Source: Pasteurellaceae bacterium LFhippo2 (GTDB taxonomy: Bacteria; Pseudomonadota; Gammaproteobacteria; Enterobacterales; Pasteurellaceae). From it: a DNA stretch of 64,000 nucleotides. Shown here in pieces: positions 9,162 through 18,058 of this stretch. The notes beneath the pieces were generated by a model. It did not search any database. It was not told the origin of the DNA and was given only the letters and a program-made list of their open reading frames with translations. The translations under genes and the position numbers were made by a program. The first letter of the stretch is position 1. The number at the start of each line of letters is the position of its first letter. The DNA lies in the NCBI GenBank assembly GCA_029852775.1, contig LEKJ01000014.1, forward strand, positions 54,443-118,442. Reading direction: 5' to 3'.

Positions 9162-9257
9162 TATATTCTCCTTTTAAGGCGCCACAATAGCAGAAAATGG
9201 TCTACATTTGTATGTGATTCAAGTAAAATAGCCTAATTATTTACGGAGAACAAAATT

Positions 9258-9539
9258 ATGGCAAAGAAACCAGTACAAGACTTTGAAAGTACATTAAAAG
9301 AGCTTGAGCAGATTGTTCAAAATTTAGAGAGCGGAGATCTACCCTTAGAAGAAGCATTAAACGAATTTGAAAGTGCGATCAAACTCGTGCAAGAAGGCCA
9401 AGAGCGCTTAGCTAAAGCAGAACAGCGTATTCAAATTTTAATGCGAAAAGATGAAGATTCGCCATTAGTAGATTATCAGCCAAATACACCTAAATCAGCC
9501 CCCGTAACACAAGCGGGCGATGATATTATTCCATTCTAA
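9258..9539 (+). CDS. xseB: Exodeoxyribonuclease VII small subunit
   Basis: 93 aa. The family core [20 protein letters not shown] and [18 protein letters not shown] at residues 9-47 forms the helical hairpin that packs on XseA in the exonuclease VII complex, which trims single-stranded DNA in mismatch repair. A C-terminal tail of about 25 residues beyond the core is Pro-rich. GGAGAACAAA precedes the ATG. It lies 35 bases ahead of ispA, the usual xseB-ispA pairing. Confidence 0.95.
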   Translation: MAKKPVQDFESTLKELEQIVQNLESGDLPLEEALNEFESAIKLVQEGQERLAKAEQRIQILMRKDEDSPLVDYQPNTPKSAPVTQAGDDIIPF

Positions 9540-9574
9540 TTTCCTTTTAATCTCGCAATTATATAAGAAATAAA

Positions 9575-10468
9575 ATGAGCTACTCTCTTTCACAAGATTT
9601 AACCAATGCACAACAACGAGTCAATCATTTTTTGGCTCAAAAACTGACTGAATATCCGCGCGATAATCCTGATTTAATCGACGCAATGTCTTACGCTGTG
9701 TTACTAGGCGGTAAACGCGTTCGCCCTTTTTTAATTTATGCGACAGGCAAAATGCTTGGGGTTGAATTAGAAAAACTGGATCATTCAGCAGCTGCAATGG
9801 AAGCAATTCACGCCTATTCGCTCGTTCACGATGATCTGCCTGCAATGGATGATGATAAATTGCGTCGTGGCAAACCAACTTGTCATATCGCTTTTGATGA
9901 AGCGACAGCTATCCTAGCGGGCGATTCTCTACAAACTTTTGCCTTTGAATTATTAGGTAACGATCCAACAATTAACGTTGAACAGAAAATTTCACAAATT
10001 CAGTGGCTTGCAAAATCAGCTGGCGCACGTGGTATGTGTTTAGGTCAGGCCATTGACCTACAATCTGAAAATAAAGCGATTTCATTAGATGAATTAGAGC
10101 TTATCCATCGCCATAAAACTGGCGCTTTAATTCTAGCATCTGTGATTATGGGCTTTAACTTATCTGATTATGCAGAAGATAAAAACTTAGAACAGCATTT
10201 AACTCAATACGCTAAAGCGATTGGTCTTGCTTTCCAAGTTCAAGATGATATTTTGGATGTGATTGGCGATAGTGAAAAAATCGGTAAAACCGTAGGTTCC
10301 GATGAAGCTCTAGATAAAAGCACGTATCCAAAGCTATTAGGGCTGGAAGGCGCGAAACAGAAAGCACAAGATCTCTATCAAGTCGCACTAAATGCATTAG
10401 AACAAATTCCGTTTGATACGACAGCATTAAAGGAGCTGGCTGATTTTATTGTGAATCGAGAGAGTTAG
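9575..10468 (+). CDS. ispA: Farnesyl diphosphate synthase (geranyltranstransferase)
   Basis: 297 aa. Adds two isopentenyl diphosphates to dimethylallyl diphosphate, supplying precursor for quinones and undecaprenyl phosphate. The first Asp-rich motif is HDDLPAMDDDKLRRGKPT (about residue 90); the second is FQVQDDILDVIGD (about residue 222). GGKRVRPFL binds diphosphate. The product is of usual length for the family. In many gammaproteobacteria dxs follows ispA; here it does not, and a tiny membrane-protein gene and a terminator come next. Confidence 0.95.
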   Translation: MSYSLSQDLTNAQQRVNHFLAQKLTEYPRDNPDLIDAMSYAVLLGGKRVRPFLIYATGKMLGVELEKLDHSAAAMEAIHAYSLVHDDLPAMDDDKLRRGKPTCHIAFDEATAILAGDSLQTFAFELLGNDPTINVEQKISQIQWLAKSAGARGMCLGQAIDLQSENKAISLDELELIHRHKTGALILASVIMGFNLSDYAEDKNLEQHLTQYAKAIGLAFQVQDDILDVIGDSEKIGKTVGSDEALDKSTYPKLLGLEGAKQKAQDLYQVALNALEQIPFDTTALKELADFIVNRES

Positions 10469-10509
10469 CTTTGTAATTCAACTACAACCGGTTCGATTTT
10501 TAGAATTTT

Positions 10510-10538
10510 TTGCAAATTACAAACAACCAATTTAGAAT
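10510..10538 (+). promoter_or_regulatory. Predicted sigma70 promoter for the 36-aa gene
   Basis: TTGCAA (10510-10515), 17-base spacer, TAGAAT (10533-10538); the start codon lies 41 bases downstream. It overlaps a decayed uptake signal (CGGTTCGATTT..TTTGCAAATT). Confidence 0.5.
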
Positions 10539-10579
10539 CAAATCTGATCAATGGACACTTTTACCATAAGGAGAAAATA

Positions 10580-10690
10580 ATGCCAAATTTGACTATCGCA
10601 TTAATGATCTTTGCAGGAATGATGTTTTCTCTAGCTTTAATTGTGCAATATATTTCTAAAAAAGAAGACAAAAAACTTCAGCAAAAATAG
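10580..10690 (+). CDS. Small single-span membrane protein, 36 aa
   Basis: ATG at 10580 preceded by AAGGAGAAAATA, and closed by TAG at 10688. The product starts MPNLTIALMIFAGMMFSLAL, giving one hydrophobic helix at about residues 4-25, and ends ISKKEDKKLQQK, a basic tail predicted to stay in the cytoplasm. A well-spaced sigma70-like promoter precedes it and a strong terminator follows at 10698. No family is recognised. Being between ispA and an ABC gene gives no functional hint. The ribosome-binding site, promoter and terminator together support a real gene. Confidence 0.65.
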   Translation: MPNLTIALMIFAGMMFSLALIVQYISKKEDKKLQQK

Positions 10691-10697
10691 ATAAACA

Positions 10698-10724
10698 AAA
10701 GCCGAGTTCAAGACTCGGCTTTAT
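10698..10724. terminator. Bidirectional terminator
   Basis: 10-bp stem AAAGCCGAGT/ACTCGGCTTT with a 5-base loop; A-tract on the left and TTATTA on the right. It separates the 36-aa gene from the convergent ABC binding-protein gene. Confidence 0.8.
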
Positions 10725-10743
10725 TACTTTTTATTGTAGTTAA

Positions 10744-11703
10744 TTAAAACGTCTCTTTTGCTTCTTTAGCTAAAGATTCAGGTACTGCGACACCTAGTTC
10801 TTTTGCTGTTTGTTGGTTGATTGAAAGTTCCATTTTGCTTACTGTGTGGGTTCCAATAGAACCGGCTTTTTCACCACGTAATACGCGCGCCGCCACTTTA
10901 CCTGTTTCTGCGCCAATATCATATTGGTTTACCGCATAAGCTGCTAATGCACCACGTTTTACTGTATCTCTATCCGCTGCGATCACTGGGATTTTGCCTT
11001 CTAAGGCCGCTTTATGTAATGCTTCATAAGCAGATACAACCCCATTATCTTCCGTAATATAGATCGCTTGAACCTTACCATTTAAGCTACGAGCTGCTGT
11101 GCCAATATCTGCACTACGTTGAACCGCCACAGGCACAATTGTAATATTTTCCTTTTTAGCCGCCGCTTGTAACTCTTCTAAAACGATGGTTGAATTCACT
11201 TCCCCTGCGCTATAGACAAAGCCTAATGATTTTAACTCTGGCACTAATGTTTTGATTAATTCTAATTGTGGTTCAATCGCTTTGTGATCTGAAATACCCG
11301 TTACGTTTGTACCACTTGGCTCCCAAGATTTTACTAATTTTGCAGAAACGGGATCGGTTACACCTGAGAATACGATAGGGATACTACGTGTTGCCGCAAC
11401 GACTGGTTGCGCACTTGGTGTTGTGATTGGAATGATAATATCTGCTTTGTCGCCCACGAATTTACGTGCAATTTGTGCAGCTGTTGCAGTGCTACCTTGA
11501 GCTGATTGGAAATCAATTTTGATATTTTTTCCTTCCACAAAGCCTTCACGGGCAAGTTCTTCAATCACACCTTGACGAATGGTATCTAATGCTGGGTGCT
11601 CAACAATAGCAGTGATTGCAACGTTATGGATTTTATCTTGAGCAAATGAATTTAATGCTAATGCGCTTAATGCAGTAAAAAGAAGTGTTTTGCTGAATTT
11701 CAT
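10744..11703 (-). CDS. ABC transporter substrate-binding protein (ABC_sub_bind/TrpX-like), solo
   Basis: 319 aa from the ATG at 11703; an ATG two codons upstream sits directly against AAGGAA, so the second start has the better spacing. A signal peptide (KTLLFTALSALALNSFAQD, cut after about residue 22) lacks a lipobox Cys. The mature protein has the two-lobed ABC_sub_bind (PF04392) pattern: EHPALDTIRQGV, QSAQGSTATAAQIARKF, VFSGVTDPV, AAYAVNQYDIG. Relatives such as TrpX are linked to tryptophan or other aromatic uptake. No permease or ATPase gene is adjacent. A TrpR-like operator lies upstream, which supports tryptophan control (inference). Confidence 0.8.
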   Translation of the reverse strand: MKFSKTLLFTALSALALNSFAQDKIHNVAITAIVEHPALDTIRQGVIEELAREGFVEGKNIKIDFQSAQGSTATAAQIARKFVGDKADIIIPITTPSAQPVVAATRSIPIVFSGVTDPVSAKLVKSWEPSGTNVTGISDHKAIEPQLELIKTLVPELKSLGFVYSAGEVNSTIVLEELQAAAKKENITIVPVAVQRSADIGTAARSLNGKVQAIYITEDNGVVSAYEALHKAALEGKIPVIAADRDTVKRGALAAYAVNQYDIGAETGKVAARVLRGEKAGSIGTHTVSKMELSINQQTAKELGVAVPESLAKEAKETF

Positions 11704-11742
11704 AATCATTTCCTTATTTAAGTAATATTAAATTTGATTTAA

Positions 11743-11762
11743 TGTACTATTAAAATAGTACA
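11743..11762 (-). promoter_or_regulatory. Candidate TrpR operator
   Basis: TGTACTATTAAAATAGTACA is a 9-bp-arm palindrome and matches the E. coli TrpR consensus TGTACTAGTTAACTAGTACA at 17 of 20 positions. Its near edge is 39 bases before the start of the ABC substrate-binding gene, where a promoter would be. The changed positions are in the CTAG cores, so binding strength is uncertain. Confidence 0.6.
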
Positions 11763-11841
11763 GTGATAACAAAATAATTCATCTTAAAATAAAATGCAAG
11801 AAAATTTTTCAAACAATGCATTATCTGTATTTATTATAAAC

Positions 11842-11880
11842 AAAAAGGCTGACTCTGGTATAAACCAAAATCAGCCCTTC
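11842..11880 (-). terminator. Terminator of rpsB-tsf
   Basis: On the minus strand: GGCTGA..TGG, loop, CCA..TCAGCC then TTTTTG. It lies about 55 bases past the tsf stop. Confidence 0.75.
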
Positions 11881-11934
11881 AATAATCATTTAAACTTAAA
11901 TAAGTTAAATCATTATATTGAGATAAGTCTCAAA

Positions 11935-12780
11935 TTAGATTTTTTGCATTGCAGCAACTTCTGCAGCGAAATCTGATTCAACTTTCTCGATACCTTCACC
12001 AACTTCTAAACGTACGAAGTTAGATACGTCAGCACCTGCTGCTTTTAAGAATTCACCTACAGATACAGATGGATCCATTACGAATGGTTGGCCAGTTAAT
12101 GAAACTTCGCCTGTGAATTTAGCCATACGGCCTTCAACCATTTTCTCTGCGATTGCTTGTGGTTTACCTGATTCCATTGCGATAGCAATTTGGATATCAC
12201 GTTCTTTAGCAACAACATCTGCAGGAACATCTTCAGGTTTAACAAATTCTGGACGGCTTGCAGCAACGTGCATTGCAACTTTCTTGAATAAATCTTCGTC
12301 ACCGTTAACACCAGCAACTAATACACCGATTTTAGCACCGTGTAAGTAGAATGAATTTGCGCCATCTAAGAATTGAACACGACGGATGTTCATGTTCTCA
12401 CCGATTTTAGCAACTAAAGCAACACGTTGTTCTTCGAATTGCGCTGCTAAAGCTTCGATTGTGATACCTTTATTAGCTACTGCGTAGTCTGCAACTTCGT
12501 TTGCTAATGCTAAGAAGCTTGCATCTTTTGCTACGAAGTCAGTTTGGCAGTTCATTTCAACTAACACACCGAAACCAGCACCGATACGCGCTAAGATTAC
12601 ACCTTCAGCTGCAACGTTACCTGCTTTTTTAGCCGCTTTTGCTTGACCTGATTTACGCATGTTGTCGATCGCTAATTCGATATCACCGTTCGCTTCAACT
12701 AACGCTTTTTTACATTCCATCATACCCGCGCCAGTACGTTCGCGAAGTTCTTTAACTAATGCTGCTGTAATTTCAGCCAT
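11935..12780 (-). CDS. tsf: Elongation factor Ts
   Basis: 281 aa. EF-Ts releases GDP from EF-Tu. It has the N-terminal UBA-like domain (residues 1-55, [20 protein letters not shown]), then [21 protein letters not shown], and the core TDFVAKD segment that contacts the EF-Tu nucleotide site. Length matches the E. coli protein (283 aa). It is the second gene of rpsB-tsf, 97 bases after rpsB, with an internal terminator-like hairpin in the gap that should lower its share of transcripts. Confidence 0.97.
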   Translation of the reverse strand: MAEITAALVKELRERTGAGMMECKKALVEANGDIELAIDNMRKSGQAKAAKKAGNVAAEGVILARIGAGFGVLVEMNCQTDFVAKDASFLALANEVADYAVANKGITIEALAAQFEEQRVALVAKIGENMNIRRVQFLDGANSFYLHGAKIGVLVAGVNGDEDLFKKVAMHVAASRPEFVKPEDVPADVVAKERDIQIAIAMESGKPQAIAEKMVEGRMAKFTGEVSLTGQPFVMDPSVSVGEFLKAAGADVSNFVRLEVGEGIEKVESDFAAEVAAMQKI

Positions 12781-12810
12781 TTTGTATTCCTCTCAATGTA
12801 GATATAAAAG

Positions 12811-12837
12811 AAAAGCAGGGGAAATTCGCCCCTGCTT
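12811..12837 (-). terminator. rpsB-tsf intercistronic attenuator
   Basis: On the minus strand AAGCAGGGG/CCCCTGCTT (9-bp stem, 7-base loop) followed by TTCTTTT. It sits inside the rpsB-tsf operon, so it must be partial; a similar attenuator is known in E. coli. Confidence 0.7.
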
Positions 12838-12877
12838 CACATTACGAATGTTTTAAGGGCTTGCCTTAAAGACTAGA

Positions 12878-13594
12878 TTATTCTGCTGCTGGCGCTAATT
12901 CAGCTTCAACAGGTTGACCACGGCCTTCTTTGATCGCTGCAACAGCTGCATCAACGTAAAGTTGGATTGCACGTGCTGCATCATCGTTACCAGGGATAAC
13001 GTAATCAACGCCTTCTGGGCTTGCGTTAGTATCAACGATAGCAAATACAGGGATACCTAAGTTGTTTGCTTCTTTGATTGCGATGTGTTCGTAGTCTGCA
13101 CCGATTACGAAGATTGCATCAGGTAAGCCAGCCATATCTTTGATACCGCCTAAGCTTAACTCTAATTTTTCTAACTCACGAGTACGCATTAACGCTTCTT
13201 TCTTAGTGATTTTATCGAAAGTACCGTCTTGAGTTTGAGCTTCTAAATCTTTTAAACGTTTGATTGACTGACGAACTGTTTTCCAGTTAGTTAACATACC
13301 ACCTAACCAACGGTGGTTAACGTAGAACTGTTGGCTCTCTACTGCTGCTGATTTAACTGCTTCTGACGCTGCACGTTTTGTACCAACGAAAAGAACTTTA
13401 CCGTTGTTGCTCGCGATACGAGTTAACTCTGCTAATGCATCGTTGAATAATGGTAATGTTTTTTCTAAGTTGATGATGTGAACACCGTTACGAGCACCAA
13501 AGATGTATGATTTCATTTTTGGGTTCCAGTAACGAGTTTGGTGACCGAAGTGAACGCCCGCGTTAAGCATATCGCGCATAGAAACTTGTGCCAT
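12878..13594 (-). CDS. rpsB: 30S ribosomal protein S2
   Basis: 238 aa. S2 binds the 30S head-body junction and recruits S1. Signatures are [20 protein letters not shown] at the N-terminus, [17 protein letters not shown], and the coiled-coil insert near residues 105-160 ([21 protein letters not shown]). [14 protein letters not shown] is the second S2 signature. The start is set by [10 protein letters not shown] and by AAAGGAAAAA upstream. It is preceded by a long structured leader expected for S2 autoregulation. Confidence 0.97.
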   Translation of the reverse strand: MAQVSMRDMLNAGVHFGHQTRYWNPKMKSYIFGARNGVHIINLEKTLPLFNDALAELTRIASNNGKVLFVGTKRAASEAVKSAAVESQQFYVNHRWLGGMLTNWKTVRQSIKRLKDLEAQTQDGTFDKITKKEALMRTRELEKLELSLGGIKDMAGLPDAIFVIGADYEHIAIKEANNLGIPVFAIVDTNASPEGVDYVIPGNDDAARAIQLYVDAAVAAIKEGRGQPVEAELAPAAE

Positions 13595-13599
13595 GATAA

Positions 13600-13760
13600 A
13601 TTTTTCCTTTGTGTTATTCCGCTATTATGACTGTTAGCGGAAGGGTTTAGCCTCCACATACCCTAATCTATCGACCTTAAGGCTCACCATTGAACCCGCC
13701 AGCACCCCGACAGTTAGTCTGTGATATGTGTGTGATTTAGTGTTAAAAAATAAAAATGTT
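13600..13760 (-). promoter_or_regulatory. rpsB 5' leader, probable S2 autoregulatory region
   Basis: About 140-160 bases between the likely promoter and rpsB hold structured, G+C-richer sequence in an A/T-rich context. The hairpin CCGCTA/TAGCGG (13619-13640) lies 25 bases from the start codon, and a segment GGGGTGCTGGCGGG lies upstream of it. In E. coli the rpsB leader carries a conserved structure through which S2 represses its own operon (established). That this leader does so is inference. Confidence 0.55.
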
Positions 13761-13799
13761 TTCTGCTATGCAAAATTTGCAGGAACAAAAAACGGACGG

Positions 13800-13805
13800 A
13801 TTTTA
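13800..13805 (-). promoter_or_regulatory. Candidate rpsB promoter -10 box
   Basis: TAAAAT on the minus strand followed by a G+C-rich discriminator (CCGTCCG), as in growth-rate-controlled ribosomal promoters. No good -35 is seen at 17 bases. The rest of the 13595-13923 gap holds only the leader and an A/T-rich stretch before glnD. Confidence 0.4.
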
Positions 13806-13923
13806 CAGGATTCCAATGAAAAAAGCTAGCAAATTCACTATTTATTCGTAAGAAAATCCCGTTCCTTTTAACTTAACCTTCATCTACAATATTCCATCCT
13901 TTATTTTCTACAACACAACATCT

Positions 13924-16497
13924 ATGAACAGCGCCGCTCTAAAAACTAAATTAGCCGATTTCAATATCCAGCAAAAAGCACTTTTTGCGACAAATAATGT
14001 TATGGATTTACTCCATCAGCGTAGTGATTTTTATGATGAATTGCTCACTCAACTTTGGCAACAATTTGGCTTTGTAGATCGTGACGATCTTGCTCTGCTC
14101 GCAGTGGGTGGCTATGGTCGTAAAGAGATGTTTCCGCTATCGGATTTGGATATTTTGGTGCTTTCGGAACATGCCTTAGACGAGCCTACACAAACAGCCT
14201 TAAATGAGATATTTAATCTACTGTGGGACTGTAAATTTCAAGTGGGAGCAGCTATTCGTACCCTTGATGAGTGTGTGGAAATTGGTAAACAAGAAATTTC
14301 TGTGGCAACCAATATATTTGAAAGTCGTCTAATTCTAGGCAACAAACTATTATGGCAGCAGCTAATGGAAAATCTATTTAGCGATGATTTCTGGCCTATC
14401 GCAGAGTTTTTTGAAGCGAAAATCCAAGAAAAACGTGAGCGTTATGCTCGTTACCATAATACTAGCTACAATCTTGAACCTGATTTAAAGCATAGCCCCG
14501 GCGGGCTTCGCGATCTGCATCTTCTTTCTTGGATTATGCTCCGTCAATATGGTGTCTATTCTCTTGAAAATCTAATGGGCAGAGGGATTTTATATCCAGA
14601 AGAATATTTGGAACTAGAAAAAGCGCAAGAGCTCCTTTTCCGTATGCGCTTTGGTTTGCATTTACAATTAAAACGCTACGATAACCGCTTGCGTTTTGAT
14701 CGCCAATTGCAACTAAGCGAGCAACTAGGCTATCAAGGCGAAGGCAATCAGCCTGTTGAAACGATGATGAAAGCCTATTTTCAGGCAACTCAATCAATCT
14801 CACAATTAACTCAACTGGTTCTAACTAGCTTTGAGTTACAAAATCTGCGCCCACCACTTTCTCCAGAAAAATTGCAGAAACAACCGATTGATGAGTATTT
14901 TTATCTACGGAACAATCGTATTTATTGTAATAATTTCTCTCGTTTTGCTAAACAGCCGCATACGATGTTGGATCTGTTTTTTCATTTAACTCAATACCCA
15001 AATGCGAAAGCTTCTACGGAAACACTGCGTCATTTGCGTTTGGCATTACGCAAACTTGAACGCCCATTAAGTGATGATCCTTTCGCACGTCAGCGTTTTA
15101 TTCAACTCTTTGAACAACCAAATGTGGTAAGTCGCGCGATTGTACCAATGCACCAACTTGGACTATTAACCGCTTATCTGCCCCAATGGATTGGGATTCA
15201 AGGCTTAATGCAATTTGATCTTTTCCATATCTACACGGTAGATGAACATTCAGTACGAGTTATGTTGAAATTAGAAAGCTTTTTGGATAACCAAAATGCT
15301 GAAACTCATCCACTGTGTTGCGAGTTATTCCCGAAATTACCTGATCGTCCACTACTCTATCTTGTAGGGCTAATGCATGATATTGCGAAAGGGAGAGAAG
15401 GCGATCATGCAATTGTCGGCGCAGAAGATATGCGTCAATTTGCGGAACTTCACGGTTTTAATCAAGAACAAACGGATTATATGGCGTGGCTTGTGGCAGA
15501 ACATCTTACAATGTCGATTACAACCCAACGCCGCGATATTCACGATCCTGAAGTGGTAAAAGAATTTGCAAAAATTTGCCAAAATCAGACCGCTTTATCC
15601 GCGTTAACTTGTTTAACAGTTGCCGATATTTGTGCGACAAATGAAACCTTGTGGAATGATTGGAAGCGTTCACTTATTCGCAAACTCTATCAATTCACCG
15701 TTCAACAACTGCAATTAGGCGATGAACATTCCATTGATTATCAAAAAATTGGACTGGCTCATAAAAATGAAGCGATAGAACAGATTAAATTTACCTTGTC
15801 CGCTCAACAACAGCAGATTCTAGAGACTTTTTGGCAGAATTGCCCAAGTAGCTATTTTGTAAGAAATAACCCTACCCAGCTTGTTTGGCATGCTTTGGCC
15901 TATGTTCAAAAACCACGTTTACCAATGGTTTTAGTGAGCAATCAATATGCACGGGGTGCGACAGAAATTTTTGTTCATTGTGATGACCAACCACAACTTT
16001 TCGCACGTATTGCCCAAACCTTAAGTCAGAAGAAGGTAAGCATTCACGATGCACAAATTATTACCAGTGATGAAGGGCTTGTTTTAGATAGTTTTATTAT
16101 TACTGAGTTAAATGGACAAGAATTAAGTGATGAGCGTTGTCAGCAAATTCACACGGCGTTGTTAAAAACCTTAACGACAGCAAAGCAGACCGCATTTAAA
16201 TTAACGAAAAAGCCAGTAAAACATAGCTCTTTCAAACGTAAAACTAAAGTTCGCTTTTTATCAAATTCTCAGCCAAATCAAACCGCTTTCGAGCTATTTA
16301 CGTTGGATAGAGAAGGCTTATTGGCACAAATCGGCTTTATTTTTAATCAGCTTTCACTTTCGTTAATCAATGCAAAAATTACCACTATCGGCGAACGAGT
16401 AGAAGATTTCTTTGTAGTTAGTACTGCTCAAGGAAATGCGTTATCTGATGAACAAAAAACGGTGCTGAAAGAGATGTTAATGGCAGAATTAGCATAA
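13924..16497 (+). CDS. glnD: Bifunctional PII uridylyltransferase/uridylyl-removing enzyme
   Basis: 857 aa. It senses glutamine and modifies PII, controlling glutamine synthetase. Domains in order: nucleotidyltransferase (AVGGYGRKEMFPLSDLDIL, about residues 59-77), helical linker with the GlnD block HSPGGLRDLHLLSW, HD hydrolase (VGLMHDIAKGREGDHAIVG, about 480-498), and two C-terminal ACT domains (TEIFVHCDDQPQLFARIAQ near 680; FELFTLDREGLLAQIGFI near 788). All catalytic motifs are intact. Uptake-signal fragments (AAATCAGACCGCTTT) are fixed inside the coding sequence near 15583. Confidence 0.95.
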   Translation: MNSAALKTKLADFNIQQKALFATNNVMDLLHQRSDFYDELLTQLWQQFGFVDRDDLALLAVGGYGRKEMFPLSDLDILVLSEHALDEPTQTALNEIFNLLWDCKFQVGAAIRTLDECVEIGKQEISVATNIFESRLILGNKLLWQQLMENLFSDDFWPIAEFFEAKIQEKRERYARYHNTSYNLEPDLKHSPGGLRDLHLLSWIMLRQYGVYSLENLMGRGILYPEEYLELEKAQELLFRMRFGLHLQLKRYDNRLRFDRQLQLSEQLGYQGEGNQPVETMMKAYFQATQSISQLTQLVLTSFELQNLRPPLSPEKLQKQPIDEYFYLRNNRIYCNNFSRFAKQPHTMLDLFFHLTQYPNAKASTETLRHLRLALRKLERPLSDDPFARQRFIQLFEQPNVVSRAIVPMHQLGLLTAYLPQWIGIQGLMQFDLFHIYTVDEHSVRVMLKLESFLDNQNAETHPLCCELFPKLPDRPLLYLVGLMHDIAKGREGDHAIVGAEDMRQFAELHGFNQEQTDYMAWLVAEHLTMSITTQRRDIHDPEVVKEFAKICQNQTALSALTCLTVADICATNETLWNDWKRSLIRKLYQFTVQQLQLGDEHSIDYQKIGLAHKNEAIEQIKFTLSAQQQQILETFWQNCPSSYFVRNNPTQLVWHALAYVQKPRLPMVLVSNQYARGATEIFVHCDDQPQLFARIAQTLSQKKVSIHDAQIITSDEGLVLDSFIITELNGQELSDERCQQIHTALLKTLTTAKQTAFKLTKKPVKHSSFKRKTKVRFLSNSQPNQTAFELFTLDREGLLAQIGFIFNQLSLSLINAKITTIGERVEDFFVVSTAQGNALSDEQKTVLKEMLMAELA

Positions 16498-16554
16498 TCA
16501 TTGTAGAATGGCGCAACTTTGTTACTTGATTCACTTTTTATATTAAATTAACCT

Positions 16555-17187
16555 ATGAAAAAACTAACTAAACTTCTTTCATTAACCGCAATGCTTGTAT
16601 TAACAGGCTGTAACTCTATTTATAACGCGCCAACGGAAGTGGAAAAACCGACGGTACAAATTCCACATAATGATCCGCAATGGCAACAACATCTTGCACA
16701 ATTAGAGAAAATCAACACCTATTCTGCAAAAGGTCAATTTGGTTATATCTCTCCTGAAGAACGCTTTTCTTCTCATTTTGACTGGCAATATAAAACCCCA
16801 ACGAATTTTGGGTTAACGATGTCATCAAATCTTTCTAGCAAATCACTCAAATTACAGCGTAATGCACGTGGTATGACGATTTCTGATAGTGAAGGACGTT
16901 CACGTACTGAATCAGATGTAGGTGCATTAATGGAAGAAATTATCGGCGTGTCATTCCCTATTGATCAGTTTGCTTATTGGGTAAAAGGTCAGCCAGAAAA
17001 AGGCTCAAACTATATTGTGAATGATAAACGTCAATTAGCGCAATTTGACTACCCTGTAAACGGTGTGGTTTGGAAAGCTAGTTTTGTGCAATATCACGAA
17101 GATCGCCAACCGAATTTACCGAAATTAATCGTATTAGAGAACGGAAACCAAACCTTAAAAATCCGTATAGATAACTGGACATATTAA
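16555..17187 (+). CDS. lolB: Outer-membrane lipoprotein receptor LolB
   Basis: 210 aa. LolB takes lipoproteins from LolA and inserts them in the outer membrane. A lipoprotein signal peptide ends in the lipobox LTGC with the lipidated Cys at residue 19, followed by Asn, which favours outer-membrane sorting. The mature part fits the LolB half-barrel ([22 protein letters not shown], then [10 protein letters not shown]). Its stop overlaps the ispE start by one base (TAATG), giving the lolB-ispE-prs operon conserved in the family. Confidence 0.93.
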   Translation: MKKLTKLLSLTAMLVLTGCNSIYNAPTEVEKPTVQIPHNDPQWQQHLAQLEKINTYSAKGQFGYISPEERFSSHFDWQYKTPTNFGLTMSSNLSSKSLKLQRNARGMTISDSEGRSRTESDVGALMEEIIGVSFPIDQFAYWVKGQPEKGSNYIVNDKRQLAQFDYPVNGVVWKASFVQYHEDRQPNLPKLIVLENGNQTLKIRIDNWTY

Positions 17188-18035
17188 TGAGTAAATCTTT
17201 TACTTTTCCTAGCCCTGCGAAATTAAACCTGTTTTTATATATCACAGGTAAGCGTGCTGATGGCTATCACGAATTACAAACGCTTTTTCAATTTTTGGAT
17301 TATGGCGATGAGATTGAAATTGAGATCACAGAAGATCCAACGATTGAACTGACTAACCAAATCGAAGGCGTGCCTGTTGAGCAGAATTTAATTTACCGTG
17401 CTGCAAAACTTTTGCAAAATCAGACCGGTTGTAAGCAAGGCGCGAAGATTTCTATCACTAAGCGCTTACCAATGGGCGGTGGTGTTGGTGGTGGTTCATC
17501 AAATGCGGCAACGGTGTTAGTTGCCTTAAATCATCTTTGGCAAACAGAACTTTCTCTTGAAAAGCTGGCAGAGATGGGCTTAACCCTTGGTGCTGATGTG
17601 CCGATTTTTGTACGTGGCTTTGCTGCTTTTGCGGAAGGTGTGGGCGAAAAATTAACGGCTTGTCAGCCACAAGAGAAATGGTATGTGGTATTAAAACCTG
17701 AAGTGTCTATTTCGACTGCATTAATTTTTCAACATCCTGATCTTCCGCGAAATACCCCGAAACGAGAGATTGATGAACTTATGAGCAGTGAGTGGGAAAA
17801 CGATTGCGAAAAAATTGTCCGAGATCATTATTCAGAGGTTGAAGATCTACTCGCTTGGTTGGTACAATATGCGCCGTCTCGGCTAACGGGCACTGGTGCT
17901 TGTGTTTTCGCCGAATTTGATAGTGAAGATGATGCGCGTAAAGTATTTATGCAAAAACCTGATAACATTCAGGGATTTGTTGCTCAAGGACAGAATCTTT
18001 CACCTTTACATCAACAACTAAATCTATTTTCCTAA
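17187..18035 (+). CDS. ispE: 4-diphosphocytidyl-2-C-methyl-D-erythritol kinase
   Basis: 282 aa GHMP kinase that phosphorylates CDP-ME in the non-mevalonate isoprenoid pathway. The ATP-binding motif [17 protein letters not shown] is at about residues 95-111; [20 protein letters not shown] at the N-terminus contains the catalytic Lys region, and [12 protein letters not shown] is the third GHMP motif. Its start overlaps the lolB stop. prs follows 23 bases later. With ispA, ispD and ispF elsewhere in the window, four pathway genes are present here. Confidence 0.95.
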   Translation: MSKSFTFPSPAKLNLFLYITGKRADGYHELQTLFQFLDYGDEIEIEITEDPTIELTNQIEGVPVEQNLIYRAAKLLQNQTGCKQGAKISITKRLPMGGGVGGGSSNAATVLVALNHLWQTELSLEKLAEMGLTLGADVPIFVRGFAAFAEGVGEKLTACQPQEKWYVVLKPEVSISTALIFQHPDLPRNTPKREIDELMSSEWENDCEKIVRDHYSEVEDLLAWLVQYAPSRLTGTGACVFAEFDSEDDARKVFMQKPDNIQGFVAQGQNLSPLHQQLNLFS

Positions 18036-18058
18036 ATCTACCTAGAGGTTCCTTAACA

